From NCBI GenBank assembly GCA_943787175.1, contig CALSLK010000006.1:248001-312000 (forward strand): DNA of 64,000 bases, given 5' to 3'. Position 1 is the stretch's first letter; each line of letters begins with the position of its first letter. Positions 28,523-37,814 of the stretch are shown piece after piece. Source of the stretch: an uncultured Alphaproteobacteria bacterium (lineage in GTDB: Bacteria > Pseudomonadota > Alphaproteobacteria > SP197). The notes below the pieces were generated by a model, which saw nothing but the letters and a program-made list of their open reading frames with translations, made no database searches and was not told where the DNA came from. Made by a program: the position numbers and the translations under genes.

Positions 28523-28610
28523 CACCTACGCCAATGACCAGTCGAGATGGAAGTCGAACGCGCTGGCAAGGATTGCCTTGAGCTCCTGCCCCTTTGCGTC
28601 GGGCAGAGCA

Positions 28611-29438
28611 TCAAGGGGCGGGCCGCACGGTCTTCCATCGCTGATCGCCCGTGGCATCGGCCAACAGCCATTTCATGGCCGGGATCGGGCCAAAGGGCTG
28701 GACGGCAACGCGGAACGCCTTGACCCGCGCCTGGCGCTCATCGGCATCGTCACCCTGCCAATTGGCAAAGATGCCGTGGATGGCCGATGCGTTGATATTG
28801 GCCGTGGCTGTGATGCAGCCCGACGCGCCCATGCGCAGGGCTTCAAGAAGCGGGACTTCCGAGCCGGGGAAGGTGTGGAGTGACGGCACGGCTTCCAGGA
28901 TCGCCTTGGTGTTGTCCCAGTCGCCGGAACTGTCTTTCAGGCCCACGACATGTTCGGGGAAATCTGCCTGCAGGCGGGCGATGAGATCAAGGCCAAAGCC
29001 GATCACCGCAATAGGGGGGATGTGATAGAGGTAGATGCGAATCTGAGGCACAGCCTTGATGAGCGCGGCAAAATAGGCGTGGATACCGTCGTCACTGACG
29101 CCCTTGAAGTAGAACGGCGGCAGGACCATCACGCCGATGCAGCCCAGATCCATGGCATGGCGCGAAAGCTCTGCGGTGTCGGGCAGGTTGGTAAGACCCG
29201 TGCCAACCATCAGCCGGTCTGCGGGAATGCCATCAGCAATCAGCGCTTCAAGAAGATGTTTGCGCTCGGCCATGCCGATGGAAAGGGCTTCACCGGTGGT
29301 TCCGAACGGCGTAATCGCCGCGCAACCCTGATCGAGCAACCAGTGGGCGTGGCGCAGATAGAGGTCCTCTGCAACGCTCAAGTCATCGTTGAACGGCGTC
29401 AGATTGGGCGAGACGATGCCCCGGAGTTTTTCGGCCAT
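28611..29438 (-). CDS. Dihydrodipicolinate synthase / N-acetylneuraminate lyase family aldolase
   Basis: A class I aldolase of 275 aa as written. Key features: FGTTGEALSIG (about residue 45), the Tyr in IYLYHIPP (about 136) and the Schiff-base Lys in VGLKDSSGDWDN (about 163). Family members make or cleave 2-oxo acids. The C-terminus ends early in WKTVRPAP. One base lost in the C-run near 28615 would restore RP-LDALPDAKGQELKAIL and a stop near 28526, the more usual length, so a terminal frameshift is likely. The extended end would abut the candidate ncRNA, marking the right edge of the AT-rich island. It is probably co-transcribed with the upstream aminotransferase (24-base gap). Confidence 0.85.
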   Translation of the reverse strand: MAEKLRGIVSPNLTPFNDDLSVAEDLYLRHAHWLLDQGCAAITPFGTTGEALSIGMAERKHLLEALIADGIPADRLMVGTGLTNLPDTAELSRHAMDLGCIGVMVLPPFYFKGVSDDGIHAYFAALIKAVPQIRIYLYHIPPIAVIGFGLDLIARLQADFPEHVVGLKDSSGDWDNTKAILEAVPSLHTFPGSEVPLLEALRMGASGCITATANINASAIHGIFANWQGDDADERQARVKAFRVAVQPFGPIPAMKWLLADATGDQRWKTVRPAP

Positions 29439-29462
29439 GGTTTCTCTCGAGAGCTGAAGGTT

Positions 29463-30842
29463 TCAGGCGACCTGTTTGTGGACCATGGCCCAGGCATCGT
29501 CCAGTGCAAGGGTCAGGCGGCGCACGAATTCCTCGATCTCTGCCAGTTTGATGACCTGGGGCGGCATGCAGGAGATACGATCACCGATCGCGCGGATGTA
29601 GAGACCGTGCTGGTGCGCGGCGTTCATCACCATTTCGCCGACCTTCATGGCGGGGTCGAAGGGATCGCGTGTTGTCTTGTCGGCAACCAGTTCAAGACCG
29701 TAAAACAACCCGACGCCGCGCGCCTCACCAACCAGGGGATGGTCAGCCAGTTCGTTCATCAGCTCCATAAAGCGCGGTGCGACGCGGCGAATGTGGCCGA
29801 TATAGTCGATTTCTTCATAGATCTTGAGCGTTTCAACCGCGACGGCAGCACAGACGGGATGACCGGCATAGGTGTAGCCATGGCCGAACACGCCGTTCCG
29901 ATTGCTCTGATCAACCATGATGTCGTGCAACTCTTCGCCAAACAGCAGGGCCGAGATGGGGAGATGGGCGGCCGAAAGAGCCTTGGCACAGGTCATCATG
30001 TCGGGCTTTAGACCGAAGGTTTCGCTGGCCCAAAGGTTGCCGGTGCGTCCAAACCCGGCAATGACCTCATCAACCAGGAAGGTGATGTTGTATTTGCGGA
30101 TCACCGCCTGCATGGCATCCCAGTACCCTGCGGGCGGGACCAGGGCGCCGCCGCCGCCCATGACAGGTTCGGCAAAGAAGGCCGCGATGGTGTCGGGTCC
30201 TTCGGCCAGCACCAGCTCCTCGAATTCCTGTGCCATGCGCCCCGAGAACTCTTCCTCGGATTCCCCATCGACATGGAAACGATAGTAGTTGGGGTTGGAA
30301 AGGTGGCGAAACATGGGGAGCGGCAAACCGAACCCGGCATGCATGTGAGGCTGACCCGACAGGCTGACCGAAGCAATCGTGTTGCCGTGATAACCCCTGA
30401 TGCGCCCGATGATCTTTTTGCGCTGGGGCTCACCCATGGCTTCGCTGCGATACCAAAGCAGCTTGATCGCGGTGTCGTTGGCTTCTGATCCCGAACACTG
30501 GAACAACACACGGCTCAGCCCTTCGGGCGCAATGTCGGTCAGTGCCTCGGAGAGCTCCACGACCTTGGGATGCGTGCGGCCATAGAACGTCGGCGAAAAG
30601 GCCAGTGCCTCCATCTGATCGGATGCAGCCTGGGCAAGACGTTTGTGGCCGTAACCCAGGGAATTGCAGCCCAGCCCCGAGATACCGTCGATGTATTCGC
30701 GGCCTTCCTCGTCATAGATAAAGACGCCCTGACCGCGCTCGATCACGACGGGACCGGTTTCGCGGATCACAGCCAGGTCGGTCTGGGGATGCACGTGATG
30801 GACAAGATCCCGGGCCTGCCAGGAATTGGGCGCATGGGTCAT
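29463..30842 (-). CDS. Class III (omega) PLP-dependent aminotransferase
   Basis: A 459-aa fold-type I transaminase. Seen: the PLP-phosphate region CSGSEANDTAIKLLWYR (about 115), DEVIAGFGRTGNLWAS with the PLP-pyridine Asp (about 258), and the Schiff-base Lys in MTCAKALSAAHLPIS (about 288). The family includes beta-alanine, taurine, putrescine and 4-aminobutyrate-pyruvate transaminases. GGAGAGG precedes the ATG. It is divergent from a LysR regulator (gap 128 bases), which likely controls it. With the DapA-like aldolase downstream, the pair could process an amine to a 2-oxo acid and then cleave it. Confidence 0.9.
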   Translation of the reverse strand: MTHAPNSWQARDLVHHVHPQTDLAVIRETGPVVIERGQGVFIYDEEGREYIDGISGLGCNSLGYGHKRLAQAASDQMEALAFSPTFYGRTHPKVVELSEALTDIAPEGLSRVLFQCSGSEANDTAIKLLWYRSEAMGEPQRKKIIGRIRGYHGNTIASVSLSGQPHMHAGFGLPLPMFRHLSNPNYYRFHVDGESEEEFSGRMAQEFEELVLAEGPDTIAAFFAEPVMGGGGALVPPAGYWDAMQAVIRKYNITFLVDEVIAGFGRTGNLWASETFGLKPDMMTCAKALSAAHLPISALLFGEELHDIMVDQSNRNGVFGHGYTYAGHPVCAAVAVETLKIYEEIDYIGHIRRVAPRFMELMNELADHPLVGEARGVGLFYGLELVADKTTRDPFDPAMKVGEMVMNAAHQHGLYIRAIGDRISCMPPQVIKLAEIEEFVRRLTLALDDAWAMVHKQVA

Positions 30843-30970
30843 GAATTTCCTCTCCGGGCCGCGGAAACGCGGCGCTCACCATAAGGTCCGCAATTTTTAC
30901 TTGAATACCAATCGCCTTTTTGGCCGAGTCTTGTGAGAGATTTTCAGCCAAAGGCAACGGGAACAGCGCC

Positions 30971-31900
30971 ATGACGGCTTATCTGGATGTGCGTCACCTG
31001 CAGATGCTGCGCGCCATCGCCACGACCGGCCGGGTTACCGATGCGGCAGAATTGCTGGGTCTGACGCCTTCGGCGCTCAGCCACCGCATCCGGGAAGCCG
31101 AGCGCCGGCTGGGGGTGACGTTGTTTGTGCGCCTCCACAAACGCCTGCGCATGACACCCGCCGCAGAGTATCTGGTGCAGGTCGCCGACCGCATCCTGAC
31201 CGACCTGGAACGGGCCGAGGCAGATGTTCGGCGCATGAGCCACGGCGTGACCGATGTCGTGCGCCTGGCAGTAGAGGCCTACAGCTCCTATCACTGGCTA
31301 CCGCATTTCCTGCAGCATCTGGGCAGCACAAGAACCGATCTGGACCTGCAGATCATGGCCGATGCCAGCCAGAACACCCTGCACCATCTGCTGAACCGCC
31401 ATATCGATCTGGCCGTCCTGCCCAGTGGTGTGCCCCAGGCAGGCACCGTTGCAATACCCCTGTTTGCCGACGAGATCGTCTTCATCATGGCGCCGGATCA
31501 TCGCCATGCCGGCAAAGCGTTCATTGAGGCCGGGGACCTGGAAGGCGAGGACCACATCACGACCCAGCTGACGCCAAGCCCGAACCAGGAGTTCATGCGT
31601 GTCATGCGGCCGGCCGAATCCTATCCGCGCTGGACGACGCCAATCGAGCTGCCTGAGGCCATTGTGGAACTGGTCGCAGCGGGGCTGGGCACCAGCATGC
31701 TGGCACGCTGGGCGGTCGAACCGACCGTTGCCACCGGCCGTCTGGCCATGGCCCGTCTGACCGCCGATGGCTTGCCCCTGGAATGGTCTGCCGTGATCCG
31801 TCAGGAAGACGCTGAAAACACCGCAACCCGCACCATGGCTGATCTTCTGGTCGCATGGTGTACCGCAGACAAGCTGGGCTTTCGCCGCGCGCAGGCCTGA
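30971..31900 (+). CDS. LysR-type transcriptional regulator
   Basis: A DNA-binding regulator of 309 aa. The N-terminal winged helix-turn-helix reads HLQMLRAIATTGRVTDAAEL, LGLTPSALSHRI and EAERRLGVTLFVR, close to the MetR-like group. The effector domain follows (IDLAVLPSGVPQAG, AGLGTSMLARW). The ATG at 30971 is preferred to 30920 because the helix-turn-helix must start there. It is divergent from the class III aminotransferase operon and precedes a 3-hydroxyisobutyrate dehydrogenase-family gene by 28 bases, so it probably regulates one or both. The inducer is unknown. Confidence 0.9.
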   Translation: MTAYLDVRHLQMLRAIATTGRVTDAAELLGLTPSALSHRIREAERRLGVTLFVRLHKRLRMTPAAEYLVQVADRILTDLERAEADVRRMSHGVTDVVRLAVEAYSSYHWLPHFLQHLGSTRTDLDLQIMADASQNTLHHLLNRHIDLAVLPSGVPQAGTVAIPLFADEIVFIMAPDHRHAGKAFIEAGDLEGEDHITTQLTPSPNQEFMRVMRPAESYPRWTTPIELPEAIVELVAAGLGTSMLARWAVEPTVATGRLAMARLTADGLPLEWSAVIRQEDAENTATRTMADLLVAWCTADKLGFRRAQA

Positions 31901-31928
31901 ACGCTTCCCCATTCAAGGAGACGACATC

Positions 31929-32810
31929 ATGCAGATAGGTTTCATCGGATTGGGCACCATGGGATTGCCCATGGCATCAACGCTTGTTGCCGCCGGCCAC
32001 GGTGTTGCAGGCTTTGACCTTTCGAGCACTGCCCGAAATGCCTTCGGGCAAGCCGGCGGCACGCCGACCGACAGCCCTGCCGATGCCATGGCCAACGCAG
32101 AGGCCATTGTCACCATGCTGCCCGAGGGTCGTCATGTGCGTGAGGTCCTGAGCACCGAATTCCTGAATAACCTGCCGGCCGGACGTCTGCTGGTCGATTG
32201 TTCGACCATCGATGTCACCACGGCGCGCGACCTTGCCAAGCTCGCCCAGGAACTGGGCCACGGTTTCGTCGATGCCCCGGTTTCCGGCGGTGCCGAAGGT
32301 GCGGGCAGTGGCGCGCTTGCCTTCATGACAGGGGGCGAGGCCGACGCGGTGGCACGTGCCCAGCCGTTGTTCGATGCCATGGGCAACAAGACGCTCCACT
32401 TCGGGCCCGCAGGGGCGGGACAGGCGGCCAAGGCCTGTCACAACATGATCTGCGGTATCACTGCCCTTGGCGTGTGCGAGGCCTTTGCTCTTGCCGATGG
32501 TCTGGGACTGGATCACGACGCCTTCTTTGACCTTTGCCGCAACGCTGCCGCGCAGAGCTGGATTCTGGAAAACCGCTGTCCCGTGCCCGGACCCGCGCCG
32601 GCGGCACCGTCCAGCAACGGTTATGCGCCGGGCTTTGCTGCACGCCTGATGGCCAAGGATCTGGGTTTGGCACAGGAGGCCGCCAAGGCTTGCGGCCAGG
32701 AAACACCTTTTGGTGCGCAAGCAGCGCGCAGGTTTGCAGCCTTCACACAAGAGAGCGGCGGCAATCTCGATTTCTCAGCGATCTACGAGACGGTCCGCAA
32801 GTCGAGGTAG
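31929..32810 (+). CDS. NAD(P)-dependent 3-hydroxyisobutyrate dehydrogenase-family oxidoreductase
   Basis: A beta-hydroxyacid dehydrogenase of 293 aa. The Rossmann motif IGFIGLGTMGLPMA is at the N-terminus. The substrate loop FVDAPVSGGAEGAGSGAL is near residue 115, and the catalytic Lys lies in AGQAAKACHNMICG (about 165). The C-terminal KDLGLAQEAAKACGQETPF is typical. The family oxidises 3-hydroxyisobutyrate, tartronate semialdehyde or related acids. The ATG is preceded by AAGGAG. Its 3' end overlaps the convergent sulfatase gene by 36 bases. Confidence 0.9.
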   Translation: MQIGFIGLGTMGLPMASTLVAAGHGVAGFDLSSTARNAFGQAGGTPTDSPADAMANAEAIVTMLPEGRHVREVLSTEFLNNLPAGRLLVDCSTIDVTTARDLAKLAQELGHGFVDAPVSGGAEGAGSGALAFMTGGEADAVARAQPLFDAMGNKTLHFGPAGAGQAAKACHNMICGITALGVCEAFALADGLGLDHDAFFDLCRNAAAQSWILENRCPVPGPAPAAPSSNGYAPGFAARLMAKDLGLAQEAAKACGQETPFGAQAARRFAAFTQESGGNLDFSAIYETVRKSR

Positions 32811-34244
32811 GGTAAGGGCGTGGTCGCCATAGTCATGCATGGCGGCCTGCAGGCCCTCGAGCATCCGTAACAGCCGCTCGCCATGTTCCGGTTCGTTGGC
32901 AAGGTTCCGGCATTCGGCGGGGTCGGTTTTGAGGTCGTAGAGTTCGATGAACCCGTCTTCCTGCACCACCAGCTTCCAGGTGTCCTGATGCCATGCGCGT
33001 TGCAGAACGGGTGCGTGGAGTCCGTAATGCTGGGTCATCAACCCCGTGCGCCACGATGGTTCTCCGGTCCGCAGTAACGGCATCAGACTTTGGCCATGGA
33101 GCGATCTCCCGGCATTGAGCCCGCAGGCCTCAAGGATGGTGGCCGGGACGTCCATGCTTGAGACCAGAGCATCCCGGCGCGCACCTTGCGCCACACCGGG
33201 ACCACGCAGGGCCAGGGGAATGCGCAGGGTTTCCTCAACCATCAGGCCGCCCTTGTTGGCGACACCGCCGTTCGACGCGACGGCATCGCCATGGTCGGTG
33301 TTGAAGATGACGAGCGTGTTCTCGGCAAGGCCCAAACGGTCGAGCGTATCGAGAACGCCGGCCAGCGCTACTTCAACAAGAGCGGTCTGTTCCAGGGCAC
33401 GCCGGGCCATGAGCCGCCAGCCGGATTCATCAAGACCAAGCGCGCGGTGCCAGCCATCACGATAGTCACGATGATGTTGCGGGCGATGCGACAGATCCAA
33501 GTTGAAGATCTCAGGCAGGACGACATCGTGTTCGGGGATCATGCCGTCGAACGGTTGTGCGGTGATGTAGGGCGGATGGGGACCCCAGGGATCAACACGG
33601 ACGAAAAACGGTTCGCCCGTGAGAGACTCGATCCAGTCCTGCGCCAGGCGCGAAACAAAGAAGGCTTCGTGAGTCTGGGCAAGGGACTGCAAAACCGCCG
33701 AACCGGACTCGTAGGCAAACCAGTCATCGACTTCAGCAAGGTTACAGGACGCGCCCGCCGTTGCTCTGGTTTCACCGGGTAACTCGATGGTCGCGACAGG
33801 GTCGGGAAATCCGTGACGATCGAGGTAGGCGCGATAGGCCTCTTCGCCGTAGGGATAGCCGTAGCCCAGCACGGACCAGCCTGCAAAACCGAAATCCCCG
33901 GCGGTCCGATGATTGTCGACATGCCACTTGCCGAACCATGCGCAACGGTAACCGGCTTCCAGCAATGGCTGGTGGATCATCCAGTCTGTGGGATCGAGGC
34001 TCTCGCGCCCACCGAAGCGACCATCGTTTTCCGTGAGGCCGTGGGCATGCGGATAGAGGCCCGTGAGCATGCTGGCGCGCGCGGGGCTGCAGATCGGCAG
34101 TGCCGTATAGGCGCGATCGAAACTTGTTCCTTCACGCGCAACACGCGACTGCAGGGCAAAGGATGTTGCAACGGGCCCGCGATTGGCAAGCGGCTGATGA
34201 TCGGCAACCAGCCAGACGATGTTGGGTGGTTGCGTTTCCGTCAT
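32775..34244 (-). CDS. Sulfatase (choline-sulfatase / arylsulfatase family)
   Basis: A 489-aa sulfate-ester hydrolase. The formylglycine signature CSPARASMLTG is near residue 52 and the second signature GYRCAWFGKWH near 97. A late metal Asp-His is in FNTDHGDAVASNGG (about 317). The Cys-type active site needs maturation by a formylglycine-generating enzyme that is not in this window. There is no signal peptide, so it acts in the cytoplasm like choline sulfatases. Its start overlaps the stop of the upstream oxidoreductase (ATGA), linking sulfate-ester hydrolysis with methylamine oxidation. Release of choline from choline sulfate for betaine catabolism would fit but is unproven. Confidence 0.88.
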   Translation of the reverse strand: MTETQPPNIVWLVADHQPLANRGPVATSFALQSRVAREGTSFDRAYTALPICSPARASMLTGLYPHAHGLTENDGRFGGRESLDPTDWMIHQPLLEAGYRCAWFGKWHVDNHRTAGDFGFAGWSVLGYGYPYGEEAYRAYLDRHGFPDPVATIELPGETRATAGASCNLAEVDDWFAYESGSAVLQSLAQTHEAFFVSRLAQDWIESLTGEPFFVRVDPWGPHPPYITAQPFDGMIPEHDVVLPEIFNLDLSHRPQHHRDYRDGWHRALGLDESGWRLMARRALEQTALVEVALAGVLDTLDRLGLAENTLVIFNTDHGDAVASNGGVANKGGLMVEETLRIPLALRGPGVAQGARRDALVSSMDVPATILEACGLNAGRSLHGQSLMPLLRTGEPSWRTGLMTQHYGLHAPVLQRAWHQDTWKLVVQEDGFIELYDLKTDPAECRNLANEPEHGERLLRMLEGLQAAMHDYGDHALTLPRLADRLVDR

Positions 34245-36652
34245 GCCTTGAGTTTCAGATTTTCGGGATCATAGGGCGCTTCACGCAATCGGCGCGCGGG
34301 ATGGTCCTGGCCCAGCATTGCGATCATCAGATCATCGCGTTCGGCTGCATGGGTTTCAACAAAGCCCAGCGCGATGCAGCGTCCGGTGCGATAACCCGTT
34401 GTTCCCGAGGTGACGAACCCGACCGGTGCACCGCCGGCCATGACCGGGCTGTTGGCATGGGGATCGCTGTCGCCGGGTTCGACCTCCAGCATAACAAAGG
34501 TCCATGCAGGTTCTGCCCCGCGCCGGGCGAGTGTTGCATCCCGGCCGCGGAAATCACCCTTGTCGGAAGCAACGAAGCGTTCGAGCCCGGCATCGAACGG
34601 GGTGTACTCAATGCCAAATTCGGCCTGCCAACCGTGGTAGCCCTTTTCGACCCGCATGGCGTTCAGGGCATAGGAGCCGAAATCGGCCAGACCCAGATCC
34701 GCACCTTCGCGCCAGAGCGCTTCATAGATGGCTGGCATCTCTTCCATGCTCATATGGAGTTCCCAGCCCAGTTCCCCGACAAAGCTGACGCGCAGGGCCA
34801 GCACGGGAACCCCGGCAACGGTGATCTCTGATGCTGACATCCAGGGCGCAGAGGCAGCGGAGAGATCGGCATCGGTCAGGCGGGTGAGCAGATCGCGCGA
34901 GCGCGGACCCATGACCATCAGGGTAGCGCGGGTGCCGGATTCATCGCTGAGACTGACGCTGCCGTCATCGGGAAGGAGGCGACGGAAGGCATCGAAGTCG
35001 CGTTTCTCGGCAAGCGTGGGACCCAGCAGCAGGAAGCTGTTTTCGGCCAGACGGGTGATCGTGGCCTCGGTGAAGACCATGCCCTTGTCGGAGAGGACAT
35101 AACGCAGCCCGACACGTCCAACTCTGGGAAGACGCCCGCAGAACAGCCAGTCGAGCCAGGCTGCGGCACCGGGTCCCTCAACGCGATAGCGGGTGAAACC
35201 GCAATGGTCCATGACGCCAACGCGATCGCGCACGGCCTCACATTCGGCACGCACCGCAGGTTCCCAGCCTTCGTGTCGGAAGCTCAGATGGCCGGTGTCG
35301 CGCACCGTGTCGGTCTGGAACCAGAGCGCGCGTTCCCAGCCGCCGATCTGACCATGGACCGCGCCTTTGGCCATCAACGTGTCATGCAGGGGGCTCGTGT
35401 TGACGGGCCGCCCGGCCTTCCAAAGGCGGTGGGGATAGGGAGCGGCATACTGGTGTTCGTAGAGTTCGCTGATGCGGTTGGCGGCATAGTCCTGAGTCGC
35501 CCAGCCGCCGAAACGTCGTGGATCCCAGGCCCAGGTGTCCCATTCGGTTTCACCATGCAGGATCATCTCGGCGATGGCCTTGCCGGCGGCAGGTCCCTGA
35601 CAGAAGCCGATCTGGATGGCGCAGCAGTGGTAGGCGTTGGCAAGGCCATCGGCGGGGCCAACCAGCGGCTGTGCGTCGGGCGCATAGGGGATGGGGCCGT
35701 TCACGAAACGCTGGATGCCAGCCTCTTCGAGCATGGGAAACATCCGGGCTGCGCCGTCATAGATGGCTTCAAGCTGGGAGAGATCGTCGGCAAACAGCTC
35801 CTGTCCGAACTCGGGCGGCACACCATCCAGCCAGACCAGATTGGTCTTGTGACCGTAGGAGCCCAGCAACAGGCCCCCGCGTTCCTGACGGAAATAGAAC
35901 TCCTTGTCGGGGTCACGCACGATGGGGAAGCGATCGGTGCGTTCGGCTACCGCAGCCATATCTTCGGTCACGACATACTGGTGCGCCAGGCTGACGATGG
36001 GGAGGTTCTGGCCCATCATGGCGGCAACCTCACGGCCCCGGAAACCGGCAGCGTTGACAATGATCTCGGCGCGGATGTCGCCGTTGCGGCAATGGAGGTT
36101 CCAGCTGCCGTCGGCCGCCTGATCCATCGACTCCACCGGATTGTGGCGCACGATCCGTGCGCCGAGGCCACGCGCGCCCGTGGCAATGGCATGCACGATC
36201 TGGGCGGGGTCGATGGCGCCCTCATAGGGGTCGTGCAACCCGCCGACCAGGCCATCGCCTTTCAGGAAGGGATGCAGGCGTTCCATCTCTGCGACATCGA
36301 TGATCGGCATCTCCAGACCTTGGCCGCGGGCAATGCCGGCAACGGTGTGGAGGTGGTCCATGCGCTCAATGGTGTGGGCGGGATAGAGGCAGCCATCGAT
36401 GTGGTAGCTGAAGGGGTAGTCGACGTCGCGAGCGACCTGCTCGTAAAACCCCTTGGCGTAGTGCTGGGCGCGCATGTTGCCCCAGTTTGCCGAAAACGGC
36501 GTGACGTGGCCTGCCGCATGCCAGGACGAACCCGAAGTCAGCTCCTCGCGTTCGACCAGCAATACGTCGGTCTCACCGGCCAGGCAGAGCTGATAGAGAC
36601 AGCAGACTCCTGAGATGCCACCACCGATGATGACGATACGCGCCTGCTCCAT
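34241..36652 (-). CDS. FAD-dependent dimethylglycine/sarcosine dehydrogenase-like oxidoreductase with GcvT domain
   Basis: An 803-aa two-domain enzyme. The N-terminal DAO-type FAD domain starts IVIIGGGISGVCCLYQL and has the flavinylation-type region SGSSWHAAGHVTPF. The second half is a folate-binding GcvT-like domain (RDRVGVMDHCGFTRYRVEGP about 425, GYHGWQAEFGIEYTPFDAGL about 672, GTTGYRTGRCIALGFVE near the end). Such enzymes oxidatively demethylate dimethylglycine or sarcosine and pass formaldehyde to tetrahydrofolate. It is coupled to the sulfatase gene by ATGA and lies 3 bases from the upstream isomerase-like gene. Together with MttB it suggests a betaine demethylation route. Confidence 0.9.
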   Translation of the reverse strand: MEQARIVIIGGGISGVCCLYQLCLAGETDVLLVEREELTSGSSWHAAGHVTPFSANWGNMRAQHYAKGFYEQVARDVDYPFSYHIDGCLYPAHTIERMDHLHTVAGIARGQGLEMPIIDVAEMERLHPFLKGDGLVGGLHDPYEGAIDPAQIVHAIATGARGLGARIVRHNPVESMDQAADGSWNLHCRNGDIRAEIIVNAAGFRGREVAAMMGQNLPIVSLAHQYVVTEDMAAVAERTDRFPIVRDPDKEFYFRQERGGLLLGSYGHKTNLVWLDGVPPEFGQELFADDLSQLEAIYDGAARMFPMLEEAGIQRFVNGPIPYAPDAQPLVGPADGLANAYHCCAIQIGFCQGPAAGKAIAEMILHGETEWDTWAWDPRRFGGWATQDYAANRISELYEHQYAAPYPHRLWKAGRPVNTSPLHDTLMAKGAVHGQIGGWERALWFQTDTVRDTGHLSFRHEGWEPAVRAECEAVRDRVGVMDHCGFTRYRVEGPGAAAWLDWLFCGRLPRVGRVGLRYVLSDKGMVFTEATITRLAENSFLLLGPTLAEKRDFDAFRRLLPDDGSVSLSDESGTRATLMVMGPRSRDLLTRLTDADLSAASAPWMSASEITVAGVPVLALRVSFVGELGWELHMSMEEMPAIYEALWREGADLGLADFGSYALNAMRVEKGYHGWQAEFGIEYTPFDAGLERFVASDKGDFRGRDATLARRGAEPAWTFVMLEVEPGDSDPHANSPVMAGGAPVGFVTSGTTGYRTGRCIALGFVETHAAERDDLMIAMLGQDHPARRLREAPYDPENLKLKA

Positions 36653-36655
36653 CCT

Positions 36656-37360
36656 CTAGTGATCCGCCAGCAGCGTGCCGAAGCCAGGCACCGATTCCTT
36701 GATGCCCAGCGTGCGCAAGGTGTGCCAGTAGAGCGCGGCATTGCAGGCGACGATCGGTTTGTTGTGCCGGGCTTCCAGTTCCCCGATCAGGGCGACCAAC
36801 GGCAGGGCGGTCCCGACCTGCAGGATGGCGTCGATCTCATCGGACGCCACGGCGGCAAAGACATTGCGGATATCCGCGAGCGAGGTTTCGACAATCTCCG
36901 GCAGGGACGGTGCTTGTGTGCCCTTGATCGCGACAACTTCGAACCCGGCATCTTCCGTGTTGGCTTTCACGCGGGCATCGACCTCGGCATCGAACGGCGT
37001 GACAACGGCGATGCGCCTGGCGCCCAGAACACGCAGCGCTTCGTAGTCGGCTGCCGAGGCATTAAGGACCGGGATGCCGACCTTCTCCTGCAAGGCAGCA
37101 CAACGGGCCGCCAGCTTGGCAGGACCGCCTGGTCCGGCATCGGTCGTCAGGCCAATGGCAAGCGCAGCGGGACTGGCATCCATGAGCTTGTCTGCTTCTT
37201 CAAAGAGATCATCGGAGATGTTGTCGCCGCCCAGACGGAAACGCTGCATCTGATTGGTCACACCATCGGGGCGCAGCGTGTTGAGCTCGGGCTCCACGAC
37301 CGTGTTCATGGCCGGTGTCATCACACCGATCACGGCACGGTGGCCAAGGGTATCTGTCAT
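36656..37360 (-). CDS. Maleate isomerase / arylmalonate decarboxylase / Asp-Glu racemase superfamily protein
   Basis: A protein of 234 aa. It starts HRAVIGVMTPAMNTVVEPEL, has LTTDAGPGGPAKLA and IPVLNASAADYEALRVLGARRI (catalytic-loop region), and ends in PIVACNAALYWHTLRTLG. The C-terminal catalytic Cys is plausible in ACNAA; the first Cys of classical racemases appears replaced by Thr/Asp in LTTDAGP. That resembles decarboxylase- or isomerase-type members. The ATG at 37360 is chosen over 37477 because the family starts there and the longer form overlaps the next gene. The operon context is methylated-amine catabolism. The substrate is unknown. Confidence 0.75.
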   Translation of the reverse strand: MTDTLGHRAVIGVMTPAMNTVVEPELNTLRPDGVTNQMQRFRLGGDNISDDLFEEADKLMDASPAALAIGLTTDAGPGGPAKLAARCAALQEKVGIPVLNASAADYEALRVLGARRIAVVTPFDAEVDARVKANTEDAGFEVVAIKGTQAPSLPEIVETSLADIRNVFAAVASDEIDAILQVGTALPLVALIGELEARHNKPIVACNAALYWHTLRTLGIKESVPGFGTLLADH

Positions 37361-37379
37361 GGCATTGTCCTTTCCGGTT

Positions 37380-37814
37380 TCACCGGCCAAAAAATTCCTG
37401 CATGCCTGCAAAGCCGTTCTCGAAAATGCCGACGCCCACGACTTCTGCCATGGCCTCGGCATTTTCCGGGGCAACATCGAAACGCACTTCCCAGCTTGCG
37501 AAGGTTCTGTCGCCCATGGTCACGGGCACGAAGCGTTGGGTTGCGACGTAATTCCAGACAGGCAGAGGCGATTCCACGATGTCATAGGTAAAGCTCATTT
37601 CCCGATCGTCGAGTGCCAGCAGAGTTTCACGGATGACACCGCCATCAGGCAGGACCAGGCGGCGCAGGCAGCCGACCTGATCGCTCGCCTTGCCCCCCTC
37701 GATCTCGGCGGAGGCAACGCCGGGATTCCATTCCACGACGCCATCGAAACGGCGCAGGACGGGCCAAATTTCGGCAATGGGCGCATCGATCACCGCACTC
37801 TTGAAGAGATGCAT
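37380..37814 (-). CDS. SRPBCC (START-like) family protein
   Basis: A 144-aa single-domain protein of the polyketide-cyclase/Bet v1 type. It begins MHLFKSAVIDAPIAEIWPVL, then RRFDGVVEWNPGV, and ends in a long helix (ENAEAMAEVVGVGIFENG). Such proteins bind hydrophobic or ring ligands; many have no known reaction. Its ATG shares one base with the stop of the upstream MttB-family gene (TGATG), so it is co-translated with it. A ligand-binding or accessory role to the methyltransferase is possible. Confidence 0.85.
   Translation of the reverse strand: MHLFKSAVIDAPIAEIWPVLRRFDGVVEWNPGVASAEIEGGKASDQVGCLRRLVLPDGGVIRETLLALDDREMSFTYDIVESPLPVWNYVATQRFVPVTMGDRTFASWEVRFDVAPENAEAMAEVVGVGIFENGFAGMQEFFGR

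Noticed and set aside
35204-36613. 469-codon open frame on the plus strand opposite the FAD/GcvT gene
   Set aside because: It is the antisense shadow of a high-GC gene with clear domains. The antisense translation has no family features.
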